The notes beneath the pieces were generated by a model, which worked only from the letters and a program-made list of their open reading frames with translations, ran no database searches and had not been told where the DNA came from. A stretch of DNA of 64,000 nt from Gordionus sp. m RMFG-2023 (Eukaryota > Nematomorpha > Gordioida > Chordodea > Parachordodidae), in the NCBI RefSeq assembly GCF_954871325.1, contig NC_088777.1, positions 24,591,366 to 24,655,365 on the forward strand. Reading direction: 5' to 3'. Shown one piece after another: positions 63,919 to 64,000 of this stretch; positions within the stretch are counted from its first letter, which is position 1, and each line of letters opens with the position of its first letter. Position numbers and translations under genes: made by a program.

Positions 63919-64000
63919 GATCAGGATATTTTCACTCCATCTGACAAATCTTTTTTGGATGATTCCCCATTTGAAAATTCAAGTCATTCTCAATTTGGTG
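63919..64000 (+). CDS. Start of an unidentified reading frame, cut by window edge
   Basis: ATG at 63919 opens MDQDIFTPSDKSFLDDSPFE followed by NSSHSQFG and stays open to the edge (27 codons). It is acidic and Ser-rich. It follows an AT-rich stretch after the LINE, so it could be a host exon or another element's gene. Nothing more can be said from 82 bases. Confidence 0.35.

Overview
This window looks like intergenic DNA from an AT-rich animal genome (eukaryotic, with short GT-AG introns), built almost entirely from transposable elements. The animal assignment is an inference. It rests on the element mix: FLYWCH-domain MULE, PIF/Harbinger with a Myb/MADF-like partner gene, Tigger/pogo, hAT of several lineages, Helitron, and a LINE with a C-terminal restriction-like endonuclease. 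I recognise no host gene, tRNA, rRNA or CRISPR array. Plain AT-rich DNA is broken by GC-rich oligonucleotide clusters, which mostly mark hAT ends.

Layout. 1-5 kb: a LINE 3' fragment, a non-autonomous hAT with a small MITE inside it, and a second MITE that received a 1.8-kb hAT. 5.2-18 kb: a MULE transposase gene (two FLYWCH regions, triplicated small exons, a DDE region) cut in two by a 10,968-bp TAGTGTTGTTAAA element. The cut is marked by an exact 8-bp target duplication. That large element holds a fold-back structure of about 110-bp palindrome-bearing repeats, a LINE fragment, ~298-bp tandem repeats and a PIF/Harbinger gene pair. 18.3-25 kb: two further hAT elements with exact 8-bp duplications, hAT relics and MITEs. 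25.3-50.9 kb: a deep nest. A probable Harbinger relic contains a broken Gypsy-type LTR retrotransposon and, separately, a TIR element with a 6-bp duplication. Inside the latter lies a Tigger element (TA duplication), inside that a hAT (8-bp duplication ATTTCAAA), and inside that a Helitron whose Rep/helicase gene sits between tandem arrays of exon-like units (509 bp x ~10 and ~120 bp x 6 upstream; 163 bp x ~9 downstream). 51-61 kb: relics of MULE-like, hAT and pogo-like genes, MITEs, and a 1.9-kb GC-richer block of unknown origin with poly-C tracts. 61.3-63.7 kb: the best LINE copy, related to the fragments near 0.8 and 12.2 kb. An unidentified reading frame starts at the right edge.

How the parts relate: insertion order can be read from target-site duplications. 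The TAGTGTTGTTAAA family ranges here from about 0.2 kb to 11 kb and shares subterminal TGACAATTGTCA repeats, so one transposase probably mobilised all of them. No active source for it is visible. The most unusual feature is repeated tandem amplification of small exon-like units inside transposon genes (MULE, Helitron and, in a simpler form, Harbinger).
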